Part shown: positions 51,118 through 59,681 of the stretch, in pieces
Layout of the letters: each line of letters begins with the position of its first letter
Position numbering within the stretch: position 1 is the stretch's first letter
Assembly (NCBI RefSeq): GCF_014217565.1
Contig: NZ_CP043661.1
Span: 4,154,001 to 4,218,000 of the forward strand
Length of the DNA stretch: 64,000 nucleotides
Source: Kribbella qitaiheensis
GTDB lineage: Bacteria > Actinomycetota > Actinomycetes > Propionibacteriales > Kribbellaceae
Reading direction: 5' to 3'
Program-made: the position numbers and the translations under genes
The notes under the pieces: generated by a model
Databases searched by the model: none
Seen by the model: the letters and a program-made list of their open reading frames with translations, nothing else
Told to the model about the DNA's origin: nothing

Positions 51118-52290
51118 TCACGGGCTCACCGTCAGGAACAGGAACGAGCCGAAGATCATCAGGTGTACTGCGCCCTGCAGCAACGTGGCCCGACCGGTCG
51201 CCAGGGTCAGCATGCTCACCACGACGGTCAGTGCGAAGAGCACCATGTCCTTGCCACTCAGGCCGAGCACCAGCGGCCCGTCGAGCCAGATCGATGCGAT
51301 GGCGATCGCGGGGATCGTCAGTCCGATGCTCGCGAGTGCGGACCCGAGGGTCAGGTTCAGGGTGGTCTGCAAGCGATCCCGCAACGCGGCCCGTACTGCG
51401 GCGACCGTCTCGGGCAGCAGCACCAGCAACGCGATCACCACGCCGACGACCGCGAGCGGCGCACCGGCCGACTCGACCGCTGACTCCAGCTTCGGCGACA
51501 CCGTTTTCGCCAACCCGACGACCGCGATCAGGCAGACGAACAACAAGGCCAGGCTCGTCAGCGCCACTCGCGAGCTCGGAGCCGCCGCGTGCACCACCCC
51601 GACCCCGTCGTCCTCGACGTCCTCGTCGGCTTCGCCTGTCGCCTTACCGCCGGCCGCAGAGACCGCGGTCATTGCGGCAGGAGTCTCCGCGGTAGGTATC
51701 GGAAGGAAGTAGTCGCGGTGCCGGATGGTCTGGACGAACACAAATACGCCGTACATCACGAGCGAGGTCACACCGGCGAACGCGAGCTGCGCCGAGCTGA
51801 AGGTGGCCCCCGGCGTACTGGTCGTGAAGGTCGGCACCACCAGGCTCAGCGTCACCAGCGCGGTCATCACCGCGAGCGCGCTGCCGGACGCGTGCACCCG
51901 GAACGCCTGCGTCTTGTGCCGCAGCGACCCGACCACCAGTGCAAGACCGAGGATCCCGTTGCAGGTGATCATCACCGCGGCGAACACGGTGTCGCGTGCC
52001 AGCGAGGCGGCCTTGTCGCCGCCCGACGCCATCAGCGTCACGATCAGGGCGACCTCGATGATGGTCACCGCGAGCGCGAGGATCAGCGTGCCGAACGGCT
52101 CGCCGACCCGGTGGGCCACCACCTCGGCGTGGTGGACGGCCGCGATCACCGCGGCACCGAGCCCGGCGCAGACCAGGATCAGCAGTAGCGCACCTAGGTC
52201 CCGGCCCCAGGACAGCACCAGTACGACGAGGGCGAGTGGGGGCACGGCCAGACTCCAGCGCGGCAACCCATGGACAACCGTCTCTGTCAT
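51118..52290 (-). CDS. Calcium/proton antiporter (CaCA family, ChaA-like)
   Basis: 390 residues with about eleven membrane helices in two halves. Both alpha-repeat motifs are visible: GEPFGTLILALAVTIIEVAL in the first and LLVLLPETVAAVRAALRD with LGSALASIGLTIPAI in the second. A charged loop of about 25 Asp/Glu residues (GEADEDVEDDG) separates the halves. Exchanges Ca2+ or Na+ for H+ across the inner membrane. A 15-bp palindrome lies just upstream. Confidence 0.88.
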   Translation of the reverse strand: MTETVVHGLPRWSLAVPPLALVVLVLSWGRDLGALLLILVCAGLGAAVIAAVHHAEVVAHRVGEPFGTLILALAVTIIEVALIVTLMASGGDKAASLARDTVFAAVMITCNGILGLALVVGSLRHKTQAFRVHASGSALAVMTALVTLSLVVPTFTTSTPGATFSSAQLAFAGVTSLVMYGVFVFVQTIRHRDYFLPIPTAETPAAMTAVSAAGGKATGEADEDVEDDGVGVVHAAAPSSRVALTSLALLFVCLIAVVGLAKTVSPKLESAVESAGAPLAVVGVVIALLVLLPETVAAVRAALRDRLQTTLNLTLGSALASIGLTIPAIAIASIWLDGPLVLGLSGKDMVLFALTVVVSMLTLATGRATLLQGAVHLMIFGSFLFLTVSP

Positions 52291-52320
52291 CCCCAGCGAG
52301 TGTATTAGGCCGACAGGAAT

Positions 52321-52335
52321 CCAGTTGGCAACTGG
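52321..52335. promoter_or_regulatory. Palindrome CCAGTTGGCAACTGG in a divergent promoter region
   Basis: A perfect inverted repeat with one central G, between the antiporter and the acetyltransferase gene. It may be an operator for one or both. Its regulator is not evident. Confidence 0.4.
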
Positions 52336-52362
52336 CGCTGCGGAGGTGATGCTTTTCGCATT

Positions 52363-52869
52363 ATGGAAACTGTGCAGATCAGGGAAGCCGTCGCGAACGA
52401 CTGGGCCGCGATCTGGCCGTTCTTCCGCGAGATCGTCACCGCGCGCGAGACCTACACCTACGACCCGGAGCTGACCGACGAGCAGGCCCGCTCGCTGTGG
52501 ATGTCACCGTCGGGCTCGAAGCTGAGCCGGACCACGGTCGCCGTCGATGCCGACGGCACTGTTCTCGGCAGCGCCAACATGTACCCGAACCGGCCGGGAC
52601 CCGGCTCACACGTCGCCAGCGCGAGTTTCATGGTCGACGGATCGAAGCGGGGCCGCGGCGTCGGCCGGGCGCTCTGCCAGGACATGATCGACTGGGCAGC
52701 CGCGAGCGGCTTCCGGTCGATCCAGTTCAACGCGGTGGTGGAGGCCAACGAGCGAGCGGTCAGGCTCTGGCAGGACCTCGGCTTCCAGATCATCGGCACC
52801 GTGCCGGAGGCGTTCCTGCACCCCACCCACGGCTACGTCGGCCTCCACGTGATGCACCGGCCGCTCTAG
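52363..52869 (+). CDS. GNAT family N-acetyltransferase
   Basis: 168 residues, ATG with GGAGGTGA about 10 bases upstream. Acetyl-CoA loop KRGRGVGRALCQDMIDWA and the C-terminal AVVEANERAVRLWQDLGFQI are typical. Start METVQIREAVANDWAAIWPF is the usual first strand-helix of the fold, and YPNRPGPGSHVASASFMVDG fits the acceptor-binding region. Substrate unknown; the phosphinothricin-type group has this pattern. Confidence 0.88.
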   Translation: METVQIREAVANDWAAIWPFFREIVTARETYTYDPELTDEQARSLWMSPSGSKLSRTTVAVDADGTVLGSANMYPNRPGPGSHVASASFMVDGSKRGRGVGRALCQDMIDWAAASGFRSIQFNAVVEANERAVRLWQDLGFQIIGTVPEAFLHPTHGYVGLHVMHRPL

Positions 52870-53045
52870 AACGAAGCCAGCTCCTCGGGCGTGAAGGCAC
52901 GGAGTACGCAGAACTCGTTGCCCTCGGGGTCGGCCATCACGACCCAGGAGACGGACTCGTCCTGGCCGACCGACACCCGCTTGCCGCCGAGCGACTCATG
53001 GCCGAAGGCTCGCCGGAGGCGACGGGTTGGGTCCAATCGTTTGGT
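52866..53045 (-). pseudogene. C-terminal stub of a VOC family protein
   Basis: The stub ends VSWVVMADPEGNEFCVLRAF, then TPEELASF and TAG, the usual end of actinomycete VOC proteins. The N-terminal two thirds are missing; upstream sequence reads only as antisense of the SCO6745-family gene. Probably a deletion remnant. Confidence 0.6.
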
Positions 53046-53057
53046 TAACTCGGGGGT

Positions 53058-53927
53058 ATGTCGGAGACGCGCGCACGCCGGATGTGGAAAGCCCTCGAGC
53101 CGTACCACGCGATCAGCTACTTCGCCCCCGAGACGCGGCAGGCGACCGACGCACTCGGATTGCGCGGTGGCTGGATGAGCTACTTCGCCTGCCGCGCCGC
53201 TCCGCTCGGCCAGGTCGGTCCCGAGGTGGTCACAGCCGTCTTCTACAACTTTCACCCGTCGATGGTCGCCCGCGCCCTCCCCGACGCCTGGGGACTCGCC
53301 TCGCCCGACCAGGTGCTGAAGGCGCGGATGGAGGCCGTGGACCACGCCGTACGCCGGATGCTGCCCGACGCGGGCACGGTCCTTCGCCGTACGGCGGAAT
53401 TGGCCCGCCAGGCAGCCGAGGTGGCACCCGTCGCCGGCCGGCCGATCGGTGCCGCGAATGCCGCCCTGCCCTGGCCCGGCGAGCCGCATCTGGATCTCTG
53501 GCACGCCACCACGATCCTCAGGGAGTCCAGAGGCGACGGCCATGTCTCAGCGTTGGTCACTGCGGGCATCACCCCGTGCCAGGCGAACATCACCATGTCC
53601 GCGGCGGGTGGCCCGTCCAAGGCGGTCTACCGGGCTGCCCGGCGGTGGAGCGATGACGAGTGGGCCGAAGCCGAGGAGGACCTCAGGTCTCGGGGACTAC
53701 TCGCGGCCGACGGCACCCTGACCGAGCAGGGTCGAGCGCTTCGCCAGCAGGTCGAGGACACCACCGACGCATTGGCCGAGCAGGGCTGGTCGAGGCTCGG
53801 CGACGCCGCGACCGAAGAACTTGACCGGCTGATCCGCCCGTTCACCGGCGCGATCATGGCCTCGGGCCTGATCCCGCCCGACAACCCGATGGCTCTGCGC
53901 TGGGAGAAGAACGAACTCCCGAGCTAG
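53058..53927 (+). CDS. SCO6745 family protein
   Basis: 289 residues. It has the family layout: helical N-terminus RRMWKALEPYHAISYFAPET, then SYFACRAAPLGQVGPEVVTA, FYNFHPSMVARALP, and a C-terminal part rich in helices (EAEEDLRSRGLLAADGTLTE) that looks like a winged helix. It is common in actinomycetes. No function is known; the C-terminal helix-turn-helix suggests DNA or nucleotide binding. Confidence 0.85.
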   Translation: MSETRARRMWKALEPYHAISYFAPETRQATDALGLRGGWMSYFACRAAPLGQVGPEVVTAVFYNFHPSMVARALPDAWGLASPDQVLKARMEAVDHAVRRMLPDAGTVLRRTAELARQAAEVAPVAGRPIGAANAALPWPGEPHLDLWHATTILRESRGDGHVSALVTAGITPCQANITMSAAGGPSKAVYRAARRWSDDEWAEAEEDLRSRGLLAADGTLTEQGRALRQQVEDTTDALAEQGWSRLGDAATEELDRLIRPFTGAIMASGLIPPDNPMALRWEKNELPS

Positions 53928-54121
53928 CGCCGTTTCTCCGGTCCGCGGAAGGTCACGTAGATGAGGGCGACGCCCAGGGCCGCGACTATCGGGCCGACGA
54001 TCGCCCAGAGACTCTGGCCGCTCATCGAACTGCCACCGATGTACCCGAGACCTTGCAGTGCCCACACCACCCCGGCAACCGTCAGCAGCACCCCGAGCGC
54101 GGTCAGCACAACCTTCTTCAT
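53924..54121 (-). CDS. Small two-helix membrane protein
   Basis: 65 residues: helices at about 3-24 and 38-58, with a short glycine-rich loop between and a basic end FRGPEKRR. ATG at 54121. Overlaps the end of the SCO6745-family gene on the other strand by 4 bp. Function unknown. Confidence 0.65.
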   Translation of the reverse strand: MKKVVLTALGVLLTVAGVVWALQGLGYIGGSSMSGQSLWAIVGPIVAALGVALIYVTFRGPEKRR

Positions 54122-54151
54122 CCCAGTCCCTTTCGGCAGACGCTGTTGAGA

Positions 54152-54739
54152 CTAGCTCGCTTGGATGCGGGTGGAGACCAGCTCCAGGGCTTTGGCGAGA
54201 TCCTCGCCTGTAGGGGCCTTGGCTGGGTCGAACAGCCACAGCACCACCACGCCGAGCAGTAGGGCTTGCATGAACGATCCGACGAGCTGCACCTCGGACT
54301 CAGGTGTCTCGGGACCCACGGCACCGAACAGTGTCGCAACGCCCTCCCGCGCTTCTCCCCGCAGGTTGGACAGCTCCCGTAGCAGCTCCGGCTGATGCGC
54401 TCCCTGGCTGAGCACCTCGAACTGGGTCAGCCACAGCGCCCGCGTAGTAGGTGTCGACAGCGTTCCCACCGCGAGCCGCCAGGTCTCCACGAATCGCTCA
54501 CGAGCCCCCGCTGCTGCGCCGAGCCCGGCCGCCATCGCCGTACCGACCTCCGCGCCCCACTCGTCCAGGGCCTCTCGCATCGCCTCGTTCATCAGGTCGT
54601 CCTTCGACCCGAAGTGGTAGCCGATGGCCGCCAGGCTGACGCCGGCCGCGGTCGCGATGTCGCGCGCCGTCGTCCGGCTGTAGCCCTTCTCCATCAGGCA
54701 GGTCTTGGCGCCCTCGATCAAAGCCTCGCGGTTTCCCAT
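54152..54739 (-). CDS. TetR-family transcriptional regulator
   Basis: 195 residues from the ATG at 54739. HTH at about 12-50: KGYSRTTARDIATAAGVSLA followed by AIGYHFGSKDDL. The helical C-terminal domain binds an unknown ligand. It is divergent from a flavoenzyme stub at 54797, its former likely target. Longer frames upstream are not credible. Confidence 0.88.
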   Translation of the reverse strand: MGNREALIEGAKTCLMEKGYSRTTARDIATAAGVSLAAIGYHFGSKDDLMNEAMREALDEWGAEVGTAMAAGLGAAAGARERFVETWRLAVGTLSTPTTRALWLTQFEVLSQGAHQPELLRELSNLRGEAREGVATLFGAVGPETPESEVQLVGSFMQALLLGVVVLWLFDPAKAPTGEDLAKALELVSTRIQAS

Positions 54740-54796
54740 GCCGACCACTCTATCGCCGTCTGATACGAACGTCTTGTACGGGCGTCTAAGACCATC

Positions 54797-55024
54797 GTGA
54801 TGCGGGAGGTCGACGAGGCCTGTCAGAAGCGGGGGGTCGACGGGGCGAGGTGGTTCATCCCGGGCAGCCGGTGGTTCGCTGCCTTTCGTAACCTGAATTT
54901 CCGGCTGATGCCCTACCTGCCGTGGCGCAGGCTGATCGAGGAGATGCCGCTGAAGGTCGGCAACAAGGTCGAGCTCAGGGACTACGCAGGCCCGTCGCGG
55001 CAGCCCGCAGTACGGCGGTGGTGA
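54797..55024 (+). pseudogene. C-terminal stub, possibly of a flavin-dependent oxidoreductase
   Basis: Residues read REVDEACQKRGVDGARWFIP and FRNLNFRLMPYLPWRRLIEE, then MPLKVGNKVELRDYAG. This resembles the tail of FAD-dependent monooxygenases (the part after the FAD/substrate domain) rather than a whole protein. It lies divergent from the TetR gene, the normal arrangement for such an enzyme, so most of the gene was probably deleted. It overlaps the LysG gene end. Confidence 0.4.
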
Positions 55025-55862
55025 GTGCGTCCAGGACGGCGGAGTCGAGCTTCCAGTGCTGCCAGTACAGCGGTACGTCGACATACTTGCCGGGGGCAAC
55101 TTCTACCAGGCAGCCGGCCACCAGGTCTGCCTCGACCACCTCCTCCTCGATCATCCCCCAGCCGAGGCCGAGCCGGATCGCCCGGACGAACGGCCCCGGC
55201 GCGGGGATCGAGTGGACCGGCGGGTCGAGGCGGCGCCGGGTCACCTTGCGCATCAACCGGTGCTGCAGCGTGTCTTTAGCGTTGAAGACGATCATCGGCG
55301 CGGTCTGCATAGCGTCCACGAGCGGCCGCCCGGTCAGCCAGCGCTCGGCGAACTCGGGCGTGGTGATCGACAGATATCGCATCTTCCCCAAGGCCCGAAC
55401 CCGGCAGCCCTGCACCGGCCGCGGATCGGCTGTCACCGCAGCAAGCACGGTGCCGTTGCGGAGCAGCTCGGCCGAGTGATCTTGGTCCTCTTGGCGCAGG
55501 TCGAAGGCCGTCACGAGCTCCGGCGGTACGTCGAGCAGGGCGGGCAGGAACCAGCCGTTGAGCGAGTCCGCGTTCACCGCGATCGGTAGCCGTAGCCCTT
55601 CCACCTTGCCCTTGACCGAGGCGATCGCCTCGGTCTCCAGCAGGTCCACCTGCCGGGCCAGCCGCAGCAGCGCCTCGCCGGCCTCCGTACTCCGAGCCGG
55701 CTTGGTCCGCTGGATCAGGACATGACCGAGCCGGCTCTCCAGAACCTTGATTCGCTGGCTCACTGCTGACGGGGTGATCCGCAGCCGCCGGGCGGCCGCC
55801 TCGAAGCTGCCCTCGTCGATCACGGCCGCGAAGGTGTCGAGCTGTGCGGAGTCGATCTGCAT
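54975..55862 (-). CDS. lysG: LysR-family regulator, LysG/ArgP type
   Basis: 295 residues. Winged HTH at 1-60: LDTFAAVIDEGSFEAAARRL, then RITPSAVSQRIKVLESRLG. The effector domain has the pattern of ArgP/LysG (IAVNADSLNGWFLPALLDVP). It is divergent from a LysE exporter gene 72 bp away, the classic arrangement in which the regulator turns on export when lysine or arginine is high. Gene symbol by analogy. Confidence 0.88.
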   Translation of the reverse strand: MQIDSAQLDTFAAVIDEGSFEAAARRLRITPSAVSQRIKVLESRLGHVLIQRTKPARSTEAGEALLRLARQVDLLETEAIASVKGKVEGLRLPIAVNADSLNGWFLPALLDVPPELVTAFDLRQEDQDHSAELLRNGTVLAAVTADPRPVQGCRVRALGKMRYLSITTPEFAERWLTGRPLVDAMQTAPMIVFNAKDTLQHRLMRKVTRRRLDPPVHSIPAPGPFVRAIRLGLGWGMIEEEVVEADLVAGCLVEVAPGKYVDVPLYWQHWKLDSAVLDALTTAVLRAAATGLRSP

Positions 55863-55934
55863 GATGAAGCAATGCTAATGCCGGTGAAGAATCTTTAGCT
55901 GGTCTGCTGCGACTCCGAGCCATACGGTCGAGTC

Positions 55935-56531
55935 ATGCCCCTGCTAGCAGGTTTTGCCACGTCGCTTTCCCTGATCGTCGCGATCGGAGCGCAGAACGCC
56001 TTCGTCCTGCGCCAGGGACTGCGCGGCGAGCACATCCTGCCGGTGGTCCTGACCTGCGCCGTCTCGGACGCCTTGCTCATCTCCGGCGGGATCGCCGGAC
56101 TCGGCGCCCTGATCGAGAGCAGCCCGACCGCGCTGAACATCGCGAAGTACGGCGGCGCTGCCTTCCTCTTCACGTACGCCGTGATCGCCGCGAGGCGGGC
56201 CTTCAACCCGGGGGCGATGAGCCCGGCGGATCACGCACCGGCGGCGCTGCGGAGCGTAGTACTGACTTGTCTTGGGTTCACGTATCTCAATCCGCACGTG
56301 TACCTCGATACCGTTGTCCTGCTGGGTTCGCTTGCAAACCAGCGCGGTACGGACGGGCGATGGCTTTACGGTCTCGGCGCGGTCGCGGCCAGCTTCGGCT
56401 GGTTCTTCGCGCTCGGCTATCTCGCCCGCAAGCTGGGACCGATCTTCGCCCGGCCGCGCGCCTGGCAGTTCCTCGACGGCGGCATCGCGCTGGTGATGGC
56501 CACACTCGCGACCTGGATGGTCATCCCCTGA
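55935..56531 (+). CDS. lysE: LysE/ArgO amino-acid exporter
   Basis: 198 residues and six membrane helices: LSLIVAIGAQNAFVLRQGLR is the exporter signature, followed by SDALLISGGIAGLGALIESS and a C-terminal LDGGIALVMATLATWM. Exports basic amino acids. It is divergent from the LysG-type regulator and is the expected target. Symbol by analogy. Confidence 0.9.
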   Translation: MPLLAGFATSLSLIVAIGAQNAFVLRQGLRGEHILPVVLTCAVSDALLISGGIAGLGALIESSPTALNIAKYGGAAFLFTYAVIAARRAFNPGAMSPADHAPAALRSVVLTCLGFTYLNPHVYLDTVVLLGSLANQRGTDGRWLYGLGAVAASFGWFFALGYLARKLGPIFARPRAWQFLDGGIALVMATLATWMVIP

Positions 56532-56560
56532 TCGCTCTTCGCCGACGAGGAGTGCGCCGG

Positions 56561-56731
56561 TCAGGCCGCGTGCTGGTAGGCGGGGTAGGTCAGGTAGCCG
56601 GTGTCGCCGCCGGCGTACCAGCTGGCTAGGTCGTCGGCCGCGATCGGCAGGTCCAGGCGTAGCCGCTCGACCAGATCCGGGTTGGCGATGAAGGCCCGGC
56701 CGAAGCTGATCAAGTCTGCGCCGAGACCGAG
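56561..56731 (-). pseudogene. C-terminal stub of an Old Yellow Enzyme-type alkene reductase
   Basis: The frame reads GADLISFGRAFIANPDLVER, then LRLDLPIAADDLASWYAGGD and TGYLTYPAYQHAA, with a stop at 56561-56563. This is the standard C-terminus of the NemA/OYE family. The other 300 residues are missing, cut near 56731. Confidence 0.75.
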
Positions 56732-56734
56732 CCA

Positions 56735-56877
56735 GTGATCGTCTCGTGCTCGAGCGCGACCGGATCAGCAAACACATCGACGATCTCATCAGCACCCGTG
56801 ACTCACTCGACGTCCTGATCAGGACGAACCGTCGCCATCGCGCCACCCTGGAGCAAACCGCTGCTCCGGCACACTGA
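56735..56877 (+). pseudogene. C-terminal stub of a MerR-family regulator
   Basis: The frame reads LVLERDRISKHIDDLISTRD, then SLDVLIRTNRRHRATLEQTA and ends APAH. This is the coiled-coil C-terminus of a MerR regulator. The DNA-binding part is missing, cut at the same place as the neighbouring alkene reductase. The two were probably a divergent regulator-target pair joined by one deletion. Confidence 0.6.
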
Positions 56878-56912
56878 GCTGAGCGAACTGCTTGCGAAGG
56901 GGGAGGCCTGGG

Positions 56913-57746
56913 GTGGAGGTCACAGTGTTGTGCGATGCCGTTGCTGTCTTTCCGGAGGCGGTGGAGGCTGCGCTGCCGGGGTGGTCTTCGGAGCACCAGG
57001 CGTGGACCGAGGCGAACCTGCCGGGCAACGTGGCCGCGGACGGCGGCTGGCTGCTGCACTTCCACAGCTACCTGGTGACGTCCGATCGTGGAGCGGTCTT
57101 GGTCGATACCGGGATCGGGCCGGCTGGGAGTGAGGCGGCCAACTGGCTGGGCACGACCGGGCGACTACCTGGGTTGCTGGCCGCGGCAGGGGTTGGTGCC
57201 GACGAGATCGACACGGTGATCCTGACCCATGTCCATCTGGACCACGCGGGCTGGAACACCGCCGAGGAGAACCGGCCGCGGTTCACCAACGCGACGTACG
57301 TCGTACAGCAGGCCGAACTGGATCACCTCGGCGACGGCCCGACGTACGAGCGCTACCTCAAGCCGATCGCCGCAGCCGGCCAACTCCGCACGGTGTCGGG
57401 CGAGACCACCTTGAACGGCCTCAGGCTGCTGCCAACCCCAGGGCACACACCCGGCCACCAGTGCGTGATCACCGAGGTAGCAATCCTCGGCGGGGACGTC
57501 CTCGTCCACCCTGCCCAGGCCCGGTGGCCCGAACTCACCTACGTCTACGAACGCAACCCCACCATCGCCACCACCTCCCGCCACGACGTCCTAGCCCTAG
57601 CCACCACCACCGGCACCCCCCTCGCCGCCGCCCACCCCGCCTCAACCATCACCGCAGACCACCTGCGAGCAACCCGCCCAACTAGCTCCAGCCACCCACC
57701 ACCCCGCACCGACCTCCTGACCCCGTGCCCACCCCACCGGCTCTAA
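56913..57746 (+). CDS. MBL-fold metallo-hydrolase
   Basis: 277 residues from the GTG at 56913 (GGGGGAGG about 7 bases upstream). The metal motif is VILTHVHLDHAGW, then LPTPGHTPGHQCVI and ILGGDVLVHPAQA, giving a complete MBL site. Related proteins are lactonases and glyoxalase II-like hydrolases. The C-terminal 25 residues are low-complexity (SSSHPPPRTDLLTPCPPH). Single gene. Confidence 0.88.
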   Translation: MEVTVLCDAVAVFPEAVEAALPGWSSEHQAWTEANLPGNVAADGGWLLHFHSYLVTSDRGAVLVDTGIGPAGSEAANWLGTTGRLPGLLAAAGVGADEIDTVILTHVHLDHAGWNTAEENRPRFTNATYVVQQAELDHLGDGPTYERYLKPIAAAGQLRTVSGETTLNGLRLLPTPGHTPGHQCVITEVAILGGDVLVHPAQARWPELTYVYERNPTIATTSRHDVLALATTTGTPLAAAHPASTITADHLRATRPTSSSHPPPRTDLLTPCPPHRL

Positions 57747-57910
57747 CCCGCACACAGCCCGGCGGACTTGAGTGCGCCTACTCACCGCTTCGCCTCTGAT
57801 CGCGGACTGCCACGCCATCAGTACTCCGCTCCGATCTCCCCGCCCACGCTCAAGCACCGCTCAACCCGCCCCGAAACCCCAACCACTGATGGCCTGCAGG
57901 TCCAGGGTGC

Positions 57911-58837
57911 TCAGCGGTAGCCGGTAGTGTTGGCGGGTTTGCCGGGGTCCTGGATCTCGACGATGTAGCGCCAGGCGTCGGGCTGACTGCCGTCCAGGTC
58001 GGTGAAGCCGTAGAGCTGGGCCAGTGCGCCGCTGGAGGTGGACTTGCCGTTCCAGCGGGCCACCTGCGGATCAGCGGCGAGTGCGGCGACCGCGCGACCG
58101 ACGTACGAAGGACTCTCGGAGATGGCGAAGTGCGGGAAGTTCTTGGTCGCGTCCCGCCAGTTCTCCTCGGTGACGCCGAACCCATCGAGCATCGCCTCCG
58201 ACCGCAGCCAACCCGGTGTCAGCAGGACGGCTGTCCCGCCGCGGGAACCGACCTCGTGCGCGAGCGCGAACGCCATCCGGCTCACCGCGCCCTTCGCGAC
58301 GTCGTAGAAGAACGAGACGCGGTAGTTGGTCGCGTTGTACTCGTCAGTGCCGTCGGTCATCTCGACGACCAGCCCACCCGGCGTCTTGAGCAGCAACGGC
58401 AACGCGAAGTGGCTGGTGATCGCATGCGTCTCCACACCCAGCCGCAGCAACCGCAGTCCACTCTCGAGCGACGACTCCCAAACCGTCTTGTCCCAGTCGG
58501 GTTCGCCGGTCTGACCCCAGATGTCGTTCACCAGGATGTGCAGCTCACCCTGCTCTTGCTCGATCCGCTCGACCAGCGCCCGAACCTGCTCCGGCTCGGT
58601 GTGATCAACCCGTACTGCGATCCCGCGACCGCCCGCCGCGTCGACAAGTTCCGCCGTCTCCTCGATCGTCTCCACCCGATCCATCTCGGACCGCCCTGAA
58701 CGCGTACTCCGCCCAGTCACATACACCGTCGCCCCGGCCGCTCCCAGTTGCACCGCCACCCCACGCCCAGCCGCCCGAGTCCCACCCGCCACCAACGCCA
58801 CCTTCCGGACCAGCGGCTTCTCCAGCTCGTGACTCAT
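57911..58837 (-). CDS. Short-chain dehydrogenase/reductase
   Basis: 308 residues from the ATG at 58837. Cofactor motif VALVAGGTRAAGRGVAVQLG, a variant of TGxxxGxG, and the catalytic Tyr-Lys in YDVAKGAVSRM. NADP(H) or NAD(H) oxidoreductase; substrate unknown. It is divergent from a TetR gene and the two share palindromic operators (58857-58894). Confidence 0.88.
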   Translation of the reverse strand: MSHELEKPLVRKVALVAGGTRAAGRGVAVQLGAAGATVYVTGRSTRSGRSEMDRVETIEETAELVDAAGGRGIAVRVDHTEPEQVRALVERIEQEQGELHILVNDIWGQTGEPDWDKTVWESSLESGLRLLRLGVETHAITSHFALPLLLKTPGGLVVEMTDGTDEYNATNYRVSFFYDVAKGAVSRMAFALAHEVGSRGGTAVLLTPGWLRSEAMLDGFGVTEENWRDATKNFPHFAISESPSYVGRAVAALAADPQVARWNGKSTSSGALAQLYGFTDLDGSQPDAWRYIVEIQDPGKPANTTGYR

Positions 58838-58856
58838 CTCTGCCTCCCGCGGTAGC

Positions 58857-58894
58857 CATACGCTGTATGATTTCGCTACCATACGACGTATGGT
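58857..58894. promoter_or_regulatory. Two CATAC/GTATG palindromes covering the TetR start codon
   Basis: CATAC-GCT-GTATG at 58857-58869 and the perfect odd palindrome ACCATACG-A-CGTATGGT at 58878-58894, centres 23 bp apart. The second covers the start codon of the TetR gene (58890), so binding would both repress it and control the divergent SDR gene. Confidence 0.7.
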
Positions 58895-59681
58895 TAATGT
58901 CGGCAAGCCGGCGGGTGGGCGATCGGGACGGCCGCGAGCGGGTGAGGAGCGCCTCAGCCGGCAGACGATCCTCGACGCTGCGCTGCGGATCGTCGACGAC
59001 GAAGGGCTCGAGGCGATGACGATGCGCCGCCTCGCCGCGACCCTCGGGGTGAACCCGATGTCGATCTACCACCACCTGCCGAACAAGGCAGCAGTCTTCG
59101 CCGGCCTGGCCGAACTCGTCTTCGCCGACCTCAACAACACGAGTCGCGCTGAGGCCACAACGTCACGGAAGGCGGGAAGAGAAGTCCCCGTACGCCGTTC
59201 GGCCGGCCGGAGTCCAGGAGCCAGCACCCCCACTCGCTCCGGCGGGGACCGATGGCAGGACGAGTTGATGAACGCGGCCCACGCCTACAGGAACGCCTTG
59301 CGGGCGCACCCGAATCTCGCGCTGCAGGTCTTGGCGGACGCGGCGGCTGTGTCAGAGGTGGTCGTGCTGACCGTCGAGCCGTTCTACCGGGCACTCGACC
59401 GGGCCGGGCTGACCCCGCGCCAGATCTTCGAAGCAGTGAACACGTTGATCGATTTCATCCACGGCTTCAGCCTCGGCGAAGCATCGGTGCGGGCCGACAC
59501 CTTCGAACTGGCACCCGATCTGCTGGAACGGGTGAGCAAACTACAGCCGGGCCAAGCCCCGACCCTGACGCGGATCGTCGAGGAGCTCGGCGCGGACGGC
59601 TTGCACTACGAGTTCGACGACGGCTTCGAGACCGGATTGAGTTTGTTCGTCGCCGGCATCGGCGCGCGCTTCGGCCGATAG
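58890..59681 (+). CDS. TetR-family transcriptional regulator
   Basis: 263 residues. A basic tail of 20 residues precedes the HTH (ILDAALRIVDDEGLEAMTMR and LAATLGVNPMSIYHHLPNKA). A flexible Arg/Ser-rich insertion at about 90-115 is unusual for the family. The C-terminal domain is helical. It likely represses itself and the divergent SDR gene. It overlaps the end of the EamA gene by 76 bp. Confidence 0.88.
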   Translation: MVNVGKPAGGRSGRPRAGEERLSRQTILDAALRIVDDEGLEAMTMRRLAATLGVNPMSIYHHLPNKAAVFAGLAELVFADLNNTSRAEATTSRKAGREVPVRRSAGRSPGASTPTRSGGDRWQDELMNAAHAYRNALRAHPNLALQVLADAAAVSEVVVLTVEPFYRALDRAGLTPRQIFEAVNTLIDFIHGFSLGEASVRADTFELAPDLLERVSKLQPGQAPTLTRIVEELGADGLHYEFDDGFETGLSLFVAGIGARFGR

